A DNA stretch of 64,000 nt from Agromyces albus (GCF_030815405.1 NZ_JAUSWX010000001.1:806001-870000), one strand, 5' to 3'. Numbered from the stretch's first letter, positions 1-9,891 are shown. The notes: generated from the sequence alone by a model not told the origin. Numbers and translations are program-made.

Positions 1-786
1 GCTCTGGAGGCCGACATCTGCGAGATCTACACTGATGTAGACGGCGTGTTCACGTCCGACCCGCGCGTGGTGAAGAAGGCCCGCAAGCTCGACCGCATCA
101 CGAGCGAGGAGATGCTCGAGCTCGCGGCATCCGGAGCCAAGGTCTTGCACATCAGGGCCGTCGAGTTCGCTCGCCGGCACGGCGTGACCCTGCACGTGCG
201 TTCGTCGTTCAACAACAGTGAGGGCACGATCGTCTACGATCCCTCGCGTCTTCCCGAAGGAGAAACTGTGGAAGAGTCCGTCATCGCCGGTGTCGCGGTC
301 GACCTCACCGAGGCCAAGATCACGATCGTCGGCGTGCCCGACGTGCCCGGCGTCGCCGCGAAGATCTTCAAGATCGTCGCCAACACGAACGCGAACGTCG
401 ACATGATCGTGCAGAACGTCTCGGCCGCCTCCACGGGTCGCACCGACATCTCGTTCACCCTGCCGAAGACCGACGGCCAGCGGGCGCTCACCGCGCTCTC
501 GAGCGCGCAAGAGGCCGTGGGCTTCACCTCGTTGCAGTACGACGACCAGATCGGCAAGGTCTCGCTCGTCGGCGCCGCCATGCGCTCGGCAGCGGGTGTC
601 TCGGCGCGACTCTTCGAGGCGCTCTACGAAGCGGGCATCAACATCGAGATGATCTCCACGAGCGAGATCCGCATCTCGGTCGTCACGCGCGCCGACAGCG
701 TGCACGCCGCCGCGCGCGCCGTGCACACGGCGTTCGAGCTCGACGGCGAAGACGACGCGGTCGTGCACGCCGGCACCGGCCGCTGA
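1..786 (+). CDS. lysC: Aspartokinase, 3' part (5' end outside window)
   Basis: Aspartokinase phosphorylates L-aspartate, the first step towards lysine, threonine, methionine and diaminopimelate. The reading frame is open from base 1, so the N-terminal part of the kinase domain is missing. The visible start of the fragment has the kinase-domain signature YTDVDGVFTSDPR. Two ACT domains follow: one near EAKITIVGVPDVPG and one near GKVSLVGAAMRSAAGV, which bind the feedback inhibitors. The protein ends at TGA 784-786. The gene lies about 200 bases upstream of asd on the same strand, the classic actinobacterial ask-asd order. The identification is firm; only the start is unknown. Confidence 0.95.
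   Translation, partial: ALEADICEIYTDVDGVFTSDPRVVKKARKLDRITSEEMLELAASGAKVLHIRAVEFARRHGVTLHVRSSFNNSEGTIVYDPSRLPEGETVEESVIAGVAVDLTEAKITIVGVPDVPGVAAKIFKIVANTNANVDMIVQNVSAASTGRTDISFTLPKTDGQRALTALSSAQEAVGFTSLQYDDQIGKVSLVGAAMRSAAGVSARLFEALYEAGINIEMISTSEIRISVVTRADSVHAAARAVHTAFELDGEDDAVVHAGTGR
268..786 (+). CDS. Aspartokinase beta subunit from an internal in-frame start
   Basis: An in-frame GTG at 268 sits five bases after a strong Shine-Dalgarno sequence, AAGGAG at 257-262. It would give a 172-residue protein starting VEESVIAGVAVD, made only of the two ACT domains. In Corynebacterium glutamicum the lysC gene makes a beta subunit from an internal start at the homologous place (its beta protein starts MEEAVLTGVATD), giving an alpha2-beta2 enzyme. 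By homology the same overlapping gene is inferred here. The ribosome-binding site is seen directly; expression is not. Confidence 0.7.
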   Translation: MEESVIAGVAVDLTEAKITIVGVPDVPGVAAKIFKIVANTNANVDMIVQNVSAASTGRTDISFTLPKTDGQRALTALSSAQEAVGFTSLQYDDQIGKVSLVGAAMRSAAGVSARLFEALYEAGINIEMISTSEIRISVVTRADSVHAAARAVHTAFELDGEDDAVVHAGTGR

Positions 787-869
787 TCGCGGCATCCGAG
801 GGCGAGCGGATGCCGCATCCGCTCGATTCGCGGTGAAGCACGACACCGAATCCCTGCCGCTTTGCATGA

Positions 870-2057
<1,188 letters not shown>

Positions 2058-2065
2058 CGGAGAGA

Positions 2066-2758
2066 ATGCGCCAGCCGCGGCGGCCTGCGTCGGCCGCTCT
2101 GTGGTCGGCGGCGGCGCTGGCCTGCCTCGCACTCACGGGTTGCGCGATCGCGGCACCCGACCCCGACCAGCCGGTGCCGCCATCGGATGGAGCGACGATC
2201 GCCGCCTTCTACGGCGACTCGTACACGCGCGGCACGGGCGCGAGCTCACCCGAGCGTCGCTGGTCGACGATCGTGTGCGCCGAACGCGGCTGGTACGAGT
2301 TCAATCCGAGCGTCGACGGCCTCGGCTACGTGAACAATCGTGGACTCGCCCCGGGCGGCGATCTCGTCGACCAGATCGTCGACCATGAGCCGTCGCCCGA
2401 CGTCGTCATCGTGACGATGGGATTGAACGACGCGTTCTCGATGCCGTCGGCCGGTGACGAGATCCGCGAGGCGATCACCGACGACCTCGAACGGTTCCGC
2501 ACCGAGCTGCCCGACGCGCGGCTCGTCGTCGTCGAGCCGTTCTGGTACCAGGACGACCGACCCGATGAGTTCGGGCAGATCGTCGAATGGGTCGAGGACG
2601 CCGCGAGCCGAGTGGACGCCGACTACATTTCGGGCGCGTCGCACTGGCTCGAGGGGCACCCGGAGTGGATGTCGTCCGACGTCATCCACCCGAACGACGA
2701 CGGATACGCCGAACTCGCCCGCAGGATGGACGCCGAGCTCGAGCGCCTGGGGCTCTGA
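2066..2758 (+). CDS. SGNH/GDSL-hydrolase family lipoprotein
   Basis: This is a 230-residue secreted lipoprotein. A basic N-terminus and hydrophobic stretch end in a lipobox, ALTGC, near residue 26. The mature part has the SGNH blocks: GDSYTRG with the nucleophilic serine, VTMGLNDAF with the block III asparagine, and a C-terminal DVIHPNDDGY with the Asp-His pair. Such proteins are esterases or acyl/acetyl hydrolases acting outside the membrane; the substrate cannot be read from sequence. It starts nine bases after asd, with GGAGAGA abutting the ATG, so it may be read through from asd, but no functional link is evident. Confidence 0.85.
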   Translation: MRQPRRPASAALWSAAALACLALTGCAIAAPDPDQPVPPSDGATIAAFYGDSYTRGTGASSPERRWSTIVCAERGWYEFNPSVDGLGYVNNRGLAPGGDLVDQIVDHEPSPDVVIVTMGLNDAFSMPSAGDEIREAITDDLERFRTELPDARLVVVEPFWYQDDRPDEFGQIVEWVEDAASRVDADYISGASHWLEGHPEWMSSDVIHPNDDGYAELARRMDAELERLGL

Positions 2759-2825
2759 CCGCGGTCGCCACGCGTGCGCAGTCAGGACTTTCGGACATGG
2801 CCGCGCCGCGTGTCGTGGCCCCCGT

Positions 2826-2837
2826 TAGGCTCATCGC
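2826..2837 (+). promoter_or_regulatory. Leaderless promoter -10 (TAGGCT) of the histidine kinase gene
   Basis: TAGGCT at 2826-2831 is followed by only six bases and then ATG 2838, and no Shine-Dalgarno sequence precedes that ATG. This spacing puts the transcription start at or next to the start codon, as in leaderless actinobacterial mRNAs. The same arrangement occurs before 23286, 23801, 35152 and 57395 (minus). Confidence 0.55.
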
Positions 2838-4484
2838 ATGGGGGGAACGGGGGACACGACACGCGGCAGCGCGCTCGCGACGCTCGATCGATCTGTGATC
2901 CTGTCGCAACTGCTGTTCGGCGCGGTGGTCGTCGTCTTCGTCTTCACGCTCCTGGTGTTCGTGCCCGAGTCCGCGTCGCGGCCGCTCATGCTCGCCGGAG
3001 CCGCGGTGGCGTTCGTCGTGACCGGGCTGAGCGTGGTCATCCCGTGGCATCGGTTGCCTCGCGACGTCGTCATGCTCGTGCCCATCGTGGACATCGTCGC
3101 AGTAGGGCTCATGCGGCTCGGGGATCCGGCAGCGGGTGTCGGGCTGCTGTGGGTGTTCCCGACACTCTGGCTCGCGAGCTACTTCGGCCTGCGGGGCGCC
3201 GTGATCGCGGTGTCATCGTCGGCGGGGCTCGTCTGGCTCACCGAGATCATCACGGGACGCGCGCTCACCGTGGGAAGCATCCCTGGAGTCGTGCTGCTGC
3301 CGATGGCGCTGCTCTTCGTGGCGACGAGCGCAGTGCTCACGAGCCGGCGCACCAATGCGCAACGCGTCCTCCTGCGCACGCAGGCCGGACAAGTCGAGCG
3401 CGCCCTGCGCCGCGCGAACCGGCAGGAATCGCTCATCGCCGAGGTGCTGAACGCGGTCGACTTCGGAGTGGTGCGACTCGACCGCGAAGGACACGGGGCC
3501 GTCATGAACACCGCATACGCGCGCCTCTACCGGCTCGACATGGCCGTGCCCGACGCGGCCCGGCTCGGTGTCGCCTTCGCGGAAGACAGGGTCACCCCGC
3601 TCACACGCGACGAACTGCCGTTCAACCGCGCGGCGCGGGGCGACGAGTTCGACAACGTGATCACGTGGATCCCACGCGGAGGCGCGGAGCTTGCCGCGGT
3701 CGCCGTGACCTCGCGCCGGCTCTACGACGACGACAACGAGCCCGACGGCAGCGTGCTCGTCGCGCGTGACGTGACCGCCGAGCTGCTCGCCGTCCGCGCA
3801 CGAGACGATCTCGTGGCATCCGTCTCCCACGAACTGCGCACGCCGATGACGTCGGTGCTCGGCTTCGTCGATCTCTCGCTCGACGAACCAGACCTGCCCT
3901 CGGGCGTACGGCGCAACCTCGAGATCATGGAACGAAACGGGGAGCGGATGCTCCAGCTCATCGCGAGCATCCTGCAGAGCGCACGTCAAGCGGATGCGCC
4001 GTCTCAGCTCGAGCTCGGTGACACCGACCTCGGCTCCATCGTGCTCGAGTCCGTCGAGTCGCTCCGTCCCCGTTCAGACGAGCGGGCACTCACGGTGACC
4101 GTCACGACGGCTGAGCACGTCATCGTTCGCGCCGATCACTTCCGCATCCGGCAGGTCGTCGACAACGTGCTCTCGAACGCCATCAAGTACAACCACACGG
4201 GCGGCGAGGTGACCCTCGGTGTGACGGCCGAGGAGGACACGGCATGGATCGTGGTGCGCGACGGCGGCATCGGCATCCCGGAGGCGGAGCTGCCACGGGT
4301 CTTCGACCGCTTCTTCCGGTCGGAGTCCGTGCGGCAGGGCAGCGTGCACGGCAGCGGGCTGGGTCTCGGCATCGCCCGCGACTTCGTGGAGCTGCACGGC
4401 GGGCGGCTGAGCATCGACAGCGAAGAAGGACGCGGGACCACCGTGATCATCACACTGCCCGTGTCCGGACCGGGGGCGGCATGA
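2838..4484 (+). CDS. Membrane PAS-domain sensor histidine kinase
   Basis: This 548-residue kinase starts with about five or six hydrophobic segments in residues 20-170, then a short coiled region. A PAS-like domain covers roughly residues 198-310 (starting ESLIAEVLNAVDFGVV). The dimerisation/phosphoacceptor helix has SVSHELRTP with His331. The ATPase domain shows the N box NAIKYN (Asn447), the G1 box DGGIGIP, the F box FDRFF and the G2 box GSGLGLGIA. All catalytic motifs are present, so it should be active. Its last codons overlap the start of the GGDEF-like gene. No response regulator is in the same operon; the OmpR-type regulator at 6019-6939 on the other strand is the nearest candidate partner. 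Confidence 0.9.
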   Translation: MGGTGDTTRGSALATLDRSVILSQLLFGAVVVVFVFTLLVFVPESASRPLMLAGAAVAFVVTGLSVVIPWHRLPRDVVMLVPIVDIVAVGLMRLGDPAAGVGLLWVFPTLWLASYFGLRGAVIAVSSSAGLVWLTEIITGRALTVGSIPGVVLLPMALLFVATSAVLTSRRTNAQRVLLRTQAGQVERALRRANRQESLIAEVLNAVDFGVVRLDREGHGAVMNTAYARLYRLDMAVPDAARLGVAFAEDRVTPLTRDELPFNRAARGDEFDNVITWIPRGGAELAAVAVTSRRLYDDDNEPDGSVLVARDVTAELLAVRARDDLVASVSHELRTPMTSVLGFVDLSLDEPDLPSGVRRNLEIMERNGERMLQLIASILQSARQADAPSQLELGDTDLGSIVLESVESLRPRSDERALTVTVTTAEHVIVRADHFRIRQVVDNVLSNAIKYNHTGGEVTLGVTAEEDTAWIVVRDGGIGIPEAELPRVFDRFFRSESVRQGSVHGSGLGLGIARDFVELHGGRLSIDSEEGRGTTVIITLPVSGPGAA

Positions 4485-5635
4485 ACATCGACCTGTACAC
4501 GATCCAGCTCGCCACGACCACCGTCACCATCGTTGCCGGCGTGATGTTCATCCTCGACACCTTCCTCCGGAGGACGGATGCCGCGGGCCGCGTGTGGGCG
4601 GTCTCGTTCATGGCCGGCATCATGGCCTCCTTCGCTTACGCTGCGTGGGTCGTCGTGCCGGGCGCATGGTGGGCGGTCGCCGTCGGCAACGCGGCCATCG
4701 TGCTGAGCCCGGCGTTGCTCTGGAGCGGTGCGCGCGCCTACAACGGGCGACCGCACCTGGCGTGGATCGGCGTGCTCGGCTCCGCGGCAGCCGCCACGGC
4801 GGTGCTCGGTGCGGGCCCCCGCGGCGGCGACTGGGCGGGCGCCGCCGTGATGTTCGCGCTCATCGCGACGTTCGGTGTGCTCGGAGCGATCGAGTCGTTG
4901 CGGGCGCCGATGCACGAGAACTGGACGGCGCGCGGGCTCACCGTCATCTTCCTGGTGGTGGCGCTCTTCTACGCGGCGCGCACCGCGGTCTTCCTGCTGC
5001 GAGGACCCGATGACCCCTTCTTCGCGACGTTCCTCGGCACGGAGGCCTCGGCGTTCGTGATCATCTCACTCGTCATCGTGACCTTGGCGAGCCTGCTGAT
5101 CCTCCAAGGCGAGCGCGTGCCACGGATGCCGGGACGGGGCGACATCGCGCTCTTGTACAACTCCGATGCGGTCCTGAACGATGAGTTGTTCCGGGAGATC
5201 GTCGACGACTGGCTCGAGCGCGCGAACTTCCACGACGAGCAGCTCGTGTTCATGCGAGTGGAACTCGACGAGTGGGACGCGCTCAACACCGCGTTCGGGC
5301 GGTCGGTGGGCTCGAAGCTCCAGGGAGAGTTCACGGCCGCGGTCCGGCGCTTCAGCTCGCCGCACTCGAACATCGGCACCGCTGGGCCGGGCGCGCTCGT
5401 GGTCGTCGGGCCGTACGTGCGAGTCGAGCAGGCGGCGCTGAATGCCGAGGCGATCCAGGTGGGTCTCCGCGAGAACCGCATCGAGGCGGCGCAGGGGATC
5501 CGGTTGTCGGCGAGCATCGGGCTTGCCGGCACCGACCGGTACGGCTACGACTTCGATCGGCTGATGGATGCCGCAACGGATGCCGCTTCGAGCGCACGCG
5601 AAGGCGGGGGAGACGCCATCGTGCTCGCGGAGTGA
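4481..5635 (+). CDS. Membrane protein with a degenerate GGDEF domain
   Basis: ATG 4481 overlaps the kinase stop codon (ATGA), so the two genes are translationally coupled. The 384-residue product has about seven hydrophobic segments in residues 8-210, resembling membrane sensor regions of cyclic-di-GMP proteins. A domain with GGDEF-like layout follows at about 230-380: a nucleotide-side helix near LFREIVDDWL and a late strand LSASIGLAG resembling the family's conserved SIG element. Where the catalytic GG[D/E]EF loop should be, the sequence is AGPGALVV. Cyclase activity is therefore unlikely, and a signal-binding or regulatory role for the coupled kinase is inferred. Confidence 0.7.
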   Translation: MNIDLYTIQLATTTVTIVAGVMFILDTFLRRTDAAGRVWAVSFMAGIMASFAYAAWVVVPGAWWAVAVGNAAIVLSPALLWSGARAYNGRPHLAWIGVLGSAAAATAVLGAGPRGGDWAGAAVMFALIATFGVLGAIESLRAPMHENWTARGLTVIFLVVALFYAARTAVFLLRGPDDPFFATFLGTEASAFVIISLVIVTLASLLILQGERVPRMPGRGDIALLYNSDAVLNDELFREIVDDWLERANFHDEQLVFMRVELDEWDALNTAFGRSVGSKLQGEFTAAVRRFSSPHSNIGTAGPGALVVVGPYVRVEQAALNAEAIQVGLRENRIEAAQGIRLSASIGLAGTDRYGYDFDRLMDAATDAASSAREGGGDAIVLAE

Positions 5636-5662
5636 GCGGCGGCGCGCTGTACCCCGAATGCC

Positions 5663-5684
5663 GAGATCTTGAGGAGATCTTGAG
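5663..5684 (+). repeat. 11-bp direct tandem repeat
   Basis: GAGATCTTGAG occurs twice without a gap (5663-5673 and 5674-5684) in the spacer after the GGDEF-like gene. It is too short to interpret but is exact. Confidence 0.7.
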
Positions 5685-5781
5685 GAGACGTTGCCGCATC
5701 CCCGCGCTGATCTCGAGGTCACCCAGCGAGACTCGTGGCGTGGTGCGGGGACGCTGCACCAGAAGTCAGGAGAAAACCGAG

Positions 5782-5970
5782 ATGCTCGATCTCGCCACCC
5801 TCGAGGTCCACCCCCGGACCACCCCCGTGGGCGTGGCGACCATCGCAGCTCGGTTCACGCAGCCGCTTCTCGATCCCGAACTTGAAGCGTACGCATTCGA
5901 CTTCGTCGCCGGTCGACTCCCTACCGTCCATCCGCTCGACCGGTTGCATCGTCCCCGCCACAATTCTTGA
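5782..5970 (+). CDS. Small hypothetical protein (62 aa)
   Basis: This is a possible 62-residue protein starting MLDLATLEVHP. AGGAG at 5768-5772 lies nine bases before ATG 5782, which is the main support. The product has no signal peptide, membrane segment or recognisable domain. It fills the gap between the GGDEF-like gene and the convergent response regulator. It could also be a chance frame. Confidence 0.4.
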   Translation: MLDLATLEVHPRTTPVGVATIAARFTQPLLDPELEAYAFDFVAGRLPTVHPLDRLHRPRHNS

Positions 5971-6018
5971 CACGGCCTGCCTGCCTGAGCGGATGCCGCG
6001 CTGCAGCCACTGGCCGGC

Positions 6019-6939
6019 TCACGCGCCGTCGTCGGCCGTCAGCCGGTAGCCGACGCCGCGCACCGTCTCGATCCACCGGGGATGCGAGGCGCTCTCGCCG
6101 ATCTTCCGGCGCAGGTTCGCGAGGTGCACCTCGACGGCGCGCTTGTCGGCGTCGCTGACGAAGGACGACGTGACGTAGCTCTCTCCGCGGAGGGCCACGG
6201 CGAGGTCGGACTTGCTTCGCACGCGTCGCCTCGACGACATGATGTCGCTCAGGAGCTCGAACTCGCTGCGTGTGAGCTCGAGTTCGTCTCCGTCGACGGT
6301 GACGAGATGCATCTCGGAGTGGAGCCGGAGGCCTCGATGCTCGAGCCATCCGAGCTCGGATCCGACCGGCTGTGCAGCCGGATTCGCCGGCGGCCTGCCA
6401 CCGGGCGGGTGTCCCGAGGCGACCGCATTCGCGGCCTCGGATGCGGCCGTCTCCCGCCGCGGCACCGGTGACGGGGCACGCTCGCCGAGCATGGACGGCG
6501 CCGCGCCGTCGGCGTTTCCCGACCCGCTCGCGAGGCGTGGGCGGCGGAGCATCGCCTCGATCCGTGCCCGGAGCTCGCGCGGCCGGAACGGCTTCGCGAC
6601 GTAGTCGTCGGCCCCGGCCTCGAGCCCCATGAGCGTGTCGATCTCGTCGCTTCGAGCGGTCAGCATGATGAGGTAGGTCTCGCTGAACGCGCGGATGCGC
6701 TTCGCGGTCTCGAACCCGTCGATCCCCGGCATGCTGATGTCGAGCGTTGTCAGCGTCGGATGGTGCCGCCGAACCTCCTCGATGCCGTCGAGCCCGTTTC
6801 CGGCGCTGTGGGTCTCGAAACCCGCTTGCTCGAGCACTTGCTCGAGCAGTTGCCGGATGTCGGCGTCGTCCTCGATGACGACCGCGACGCGATCACGTCT
6901 CGTCGTCGGTGCGTCACCGCGTGCATCGTTGCTCGCCAC
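6019..6939 (-). CDS. OmpR-family response regulator with a long linker
   Basis: The receiver domain (about residues 17-135) has the acidic pocket IEDD, phosphoacceptor Asp67 in LTTLDISMPG, the T/S motif LTAR and Lys116 in AKPFRP. A winged-helix DNA-binding domain occupies roughly residues 215-306 (LTRSEFELL, VEVHLANLRRKIG, IETVRGVGYRL). Between them lies a low-complexity Pro/Ala/Gly linker of about 75 residues, much longer than usual. GTG 6939 is chosen because GGGGAGGGCGAA lies directly upstream; an earlier GTG at 6990 has no such site. It converges on the kinase operon at 2838-5635 and may be its partner, but this is only proximity. Confidence 0.88.
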   Translation of the reverse strand: MASNDARGDAPTTRRDRVAVVIEDDADIRQLLEQVLEQAGFETHSAGNGLDGIEEVRRHHPTLTTLDISMPGIDGFETAKRIRAFSETYLIMLTARSDEIDTLMGLEAGADDYVAKPFRPRELRARIEAMLRRPRLASGSGNADGAAPSMLGERAPSPVPRRETAASEAANAVASGHPPGGRPPANPAAQPVGSELGWLEHRGLRLHSEMHLVTVDGDELELTRSEFELLSDIMSSRRRVRSKSDLAVALRGESYVTSSFVSDADKRAVEVHLANLRRKIGESASHPRWIETVRGVGYRLTADDGA

Positions 6940-7033
6940 TTCGCCCTCCCCGTGCGGCCCGTGTCTCCCCGGCGCCAGTCTAGAGCGCACGGCCGGGCGG
7001 GGACAGGCGGCACGCTCCGGCCGCCCGCCTTCG

Positions 7034-7417
7034 TCAGTCCTGCGGGATCGCCGCGACGACGTCGATCTCGACGAGGATGTTCGCCAGGCGCGAGCCGACG
7101 GTCGTGCGCACCGGGTAGGGCTCGGTGAAGAACTCGGCGTAGGCCGCGTTGTACTCGGCGAAGTCGGCGAGGTCCTCGAGATGGGCGGTGACCTTCACGA
7201 CGTCGTCGAACGAGAGCCCGTACTCGGCGAGCACGGCGCCGATGTTGCGCAGCACCTGGCGGGTCTGCTCGGCTGCGCCGCCCTCGACGACGAGACCCGT
7301 GGCCGGATCCTGCGGGCCGAATCCGGCGGTGTACAGGAATCCGTTCGCGACCACGCCATGGCTGTACGGCCCTGCGGGCTTCGGCGCGTTCGAGAGGGTG
7401 ACGGCGGTCTTGGACAT
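7034..7417 (-). CDS. RidA-family enamine/imine deaminase
   Basis: This is a 127-residue RidA (YjgF/YER057c) family protein. These small trimeric enzymes hydrolyse reactive enamines and imines released by PLP enzymes. Family features include the start SNAPKPAGPYSHGV, the central GGAAEQTRQVLRNIGAVL and the end VGSRLANILVEIDVVAA. GGAGG lies just upstream of ATG 7417. It is the last gene of the minus-strand group with a PLP-dependent deaminase, whose 2-aminoacrylate-type intermediates are typical RidA substrates. That makes its role in this cluster plausible. Confidence 0.9.
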   Translation of the reverse strand: MSKTAVTLSNAPKPAGPYSHGVVANGFLYTAGFGPQDPATGLVVEGGAAEQTRQVLRNIGAVLAEYGLSFDDVVKVTAHLEDLADFAEYNAAYAEFFTEPYPVRTTVGSRLANILVEIDVVAAIPQD

Positions 7418-7489
7418 GGTTCCTCCGGTGGGATTCGAGCAGATGCGGTATCCGCTGGTCTGACGGATGCGCCGAGGCATCCGCTGTGG

Positions 7490-8221
7490 TCAGCCGAGCT
7501 CTCGCGAGATGAGCTCGGCGGTCTCGCGCAGGGCGGGCAGGTGCGCCTGCAGCTGGTCGAGGTCGGCGACCATGCGGATCGCGGTGACCGAGAGCGCGCC
7601 GACGACGCCCATCGGGCTGCGGATCGGCACGGCGATGCAGTTCACGAACGCCTCGAACTCGCGATCGTCGGTGGCCCAGCCGCGGGCGTTCACGAGGGCG
7701 AGCTCCCGGTCGAGGCGATCGCGGGTGGTGATGGTGTGCTCGGTGTAGCGCTGCCAGGTGACGCCGGCGAGCACGGCGTCGCGGGCGGGCCGGTCGAGGC
7801 CGGCGAGGATCGCCTTGCCGACCCCCGAGCAGTAGGGGATCACCTCGCGGCCGATGCGCGAGTACATGCGGACCCCCGATTCGTCCTCGGCCTTGTCGAC
7901 GTAGACGATCGAGCGGTCCATGAGGGCGGCGAGGTGCACGGTGTTGCCCGTGCGGCGCTGCAGTCGGCGCACGTGCTCGGCGCCGGCCTCCCGGAGGTCG
8001 AGCGAGTCGAGCGCCAGCTTCGAGAGGGCCGCGAGCCGGGTGCCGAGCGAGTAGCGGCCCGAGCCGCGCCGGCGCACCCAGCCGACCCCCTCGAGCGCCT
8101 GCAGCTCCCGGAACATCGTCGAGCGGTGCAGTCCGAACGACTCGGCGAGTTCGGCGACGGTGCGCGGGTCGGCGGCGATCGCATCGATGATGCGCGCGGC
8201 GCGGGTGACGCTCTGCGACAT
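7490..8221 (-). CDS. IclR-family transcriptional regulator
   Basis: This 243-residue protein has an N-terminal winged helix-turn-helix (VAELAESFGLHRSTMFRELQALEGVGWV) and a C-terminal IclR effector domain with PYCSGVGKAILA and FVNCIAVPIRSPMG. Its ATG 8221 is one base after the stop of the D-aminoacylase gene, with GAGGAGG upstream, so it is co-transcribed with the genes it probably controls. A likely target is the divergent intergenic region 11206-11299, which contains a GTTGC-N7-GCAAC palindrome. The effector is unknown; a D-amino-acid derivative or keto-sugar acid would fit the neighbours. Confidence 0.9.
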   Translation of the reverse strand: MSQSVTRAARIIDAIAADPRTVAELAESFGLHRSTMFRELQALEGVGWVRRRGSGRYSLGTRLAALSKLALDSLDLREAGAEHVRRLQRRTGNTVHLAALMDRSIVYVDKAEDESGVRMYSRIGREVIPYCSGVGKAILAGLDRPARDAVLAGVTWQRYTEHTITTRDRLDRELALVNARGWATDDREFEAFVNCIAVPIRSPMGVVGALSVTAIRMVADLDQLQAHLPALRETAELISRELG

Positions 8222-8222
8222 G

Positions 8223-9833
8223 TCAGGCCTCCTCGGCTTCCGCGGGTTGAGAAGGGAGCGCAGGTGAGCGACGGATGCCGCGCCCCGGCGTCGCACCGCT
8301 GAGCGCGCCGCCCGCGAGCACCGGAACTCCCGCGACGAACGCGTCGTCGATGCCCCGGGACAGCCCGAGCGGCGACTCGTAGCTCGCCGTGTCGGCGACC
8401 CGATCGGGATCGACGAGCACGACGTCGGCGATCCACCCCGGACGGATGCGCCCGCGCCGGCCGAGCCCGAACCGGTCGACGGCGCGCGTGGAGCACAGCG
8501 CCGCCGCCTCGGGCCACGACAGCGCGCCGCGCTCGCGCACGAGGTCGCCGAGGTATCTCGCGAACGTGCCGCGCGCCCGCGGGTGCGGGTGGGCGCCGAC
8601 GAAGATGCCGTCGGAGCCGCCGAGGGCCCGAGGATGGGCGAGGATCGAGGCCAGCTCGGCCGGCGAGCGCTCGTTGCGCACCGCCATCACGACGTTCACC
8701 TCGAGGCGAGAGGCGGCGAGCACATCGAGGGCGAAGCTCGCCGGGTCGGTGTCGGCGCGGCGCGCCGCTTCGTCGAGGGTGAGACCGTGCGCCCAGTCGT
8801 ACTCGGGGGCCGCGATGTGGGCGAGCGTGAGCATCGACGGCCACTCCGCGCCGAGGCTCGGGTAGTCGGCGATCGAGGGGAACCAGTACCGGAACAGCAC
8901 CTCGCGCTCGGCGGGATCCGCGAGCGCCTCGATCACGTCGGCGACCGGCTGCACCGAGAGCGCAGCGGGCAGGATCGGCATCGTGAGGATGCTGCATCCC
9001 CGCGTGTACGGGTACGCGTCGAACGTCGCATCGACGCCGGCTGCCGCGAGCCCGTCGAGCAGGCCGTGGACGATGCCGGGCGCGGCGTGGAAGTGGGAGA
9101 CGTGCACGGCGACGCCCGAATGCAGAGCGATCGCCTCCAGCTCGGCGACGCCGGCCGCCGAGTTGGCCTCGTACCCTCCGCGAAGGTGGGAGACGTAGAC
9201 GCCGCCCGCGGCGGCGACGGGCTCGACGAGATGCGCGAGCTCGTCGGTCTCCGCGAAGATGCCGGGCACGTAGTCGAGTCCGGTCGAGAGGCCGAGGGCG
9301 CCGGCGGCGAGGCCGTCGGCCACGAGCGAAGTCATGGCTTCGAGCTCTGCGGATGCCGCGGCATCCGTCGACCGGCCCATCACCACATGCCGTACGGTGC
9401 CGGCTGGAACGAGGGTGCCGGCGTTCAGCGCCGTGGTGCCGTCGTAGCCGGCGAGCAGCGCAGCGACGCCGCCGCCCCGATAGGTCGGATGCCGGCCGTT
9501 GATCGCTGCGAAGTACTCGCTCGCGTAGCTGCCGTCGCCGGGTGCGAACGAGACGCCGTCCTGCCCGCCGATGACCGTCGTGACGCCCTGCCGCAACAGC
9601 GCGAGTTGCACGTCGGGATCGAAGAGGAGCGCATCAGCGTGCGAGTGCGCGTCGACGAATCCGGGCAGGAGCAGTCGCCCGGCGCCCTCGAGCACGGTGT
9701 CGGCTGCCGACGGGGCGACGCTGTCCGCGGGGTCGATTCGCACGATGAGCTCGCCGTCGAGCAGCACGTCGGCCGGCGCCGCGCCCGCGCCGACGCCATC
9801 GACGACGGTCACGTTGCGGATCAGGTGCGGCAC
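8223..9833 (-). CDS. N-acyl-D-amino-acid deacylase (D-aminoacylase), amidohydrolase superfamily
   Basis: This 536-residue metal-dependent hydrolase removes acyl groups from N-acyl-D-amino acids. It has the amidohydrolase motif LLPGFVDAHSHAD, then ALGLSTGLDYVPG, YVSHLRGG, HVSHFHAAP, and ALGGSDGIFVGAHPHPRARGTFARYLG near the end, all typical of the DAA family. The GTG start at 9833 follows AAGGAGG by a normal gap. It lies between the PLP deaminase and the IclR regulator on the same strand. Together the genes suggest deacylation and then deamination of D-amino acids, perhaps derived from cell-wall or acylated D-residues. Confidence 0.9.
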   Translation of the reverse strand: MPHLIRNVTVVDGVGAGAAPADVLLDGELIVRIDPADSVAPSAADTVLEGAGRLLLPGFVDAHSHADALLFDPDVQLALLRQGVTTVIGGQDGVSFAPGDGSYASEYFAAINGRHPTYRGGGVAALLAGYDGTTALNAGTLVPAGTVRHVVMGRSTDAAASAELEAMTSLVADGLAAGALGLSTGLDYVPGIFAETDELAHLVEPVAAAGGVYVSHLRGGYEANSAAGVAELEAIALHSGVAVHVSHFHAAPGIVHGLLDGLAAAGVDATFDAYPYTRGCSILTMPILPAALSVQPVADVIEALADPAEREVLFRYWFPSIADYPSLGAEWPSMLTLAHIAAPEYDWAHGLTLDEAARRADTDPASFALDVLAASRLEVNVVMAVRNERSPAELASILAHPRALGGSDGIFVGAHPHPRARGTFARYLGDLVRERGALSWPEAAALCSTRAVDRFGLGRRGRIRPGWIADVVLVDPDRVADTASYESPLGLSRGIDDAFVAGVPVLAGGALSGATPGRGIRRSPALPSQPAEAEEA

Positions 9834-9891
9834 GGGTTCCTCCTTCGGTGGGCGGCTGGGCGGCTGGGCGGTGGGTGGTGGCTCTGGCGCG

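Noticed and set aside
2774..3769. Long Arg/His-rich frame over the histidine kinase gene
   Set aside because: Its composition is that of a shifted reading of a GC-rich gene, with no domains, while the kinase frame has all motifs.
6695..8302. 535-codon plus-strand frame opposite the RR, RidA and IclR genes
   Set aside because: It is the antisense of three well-supported genes and has no recognisable domain.
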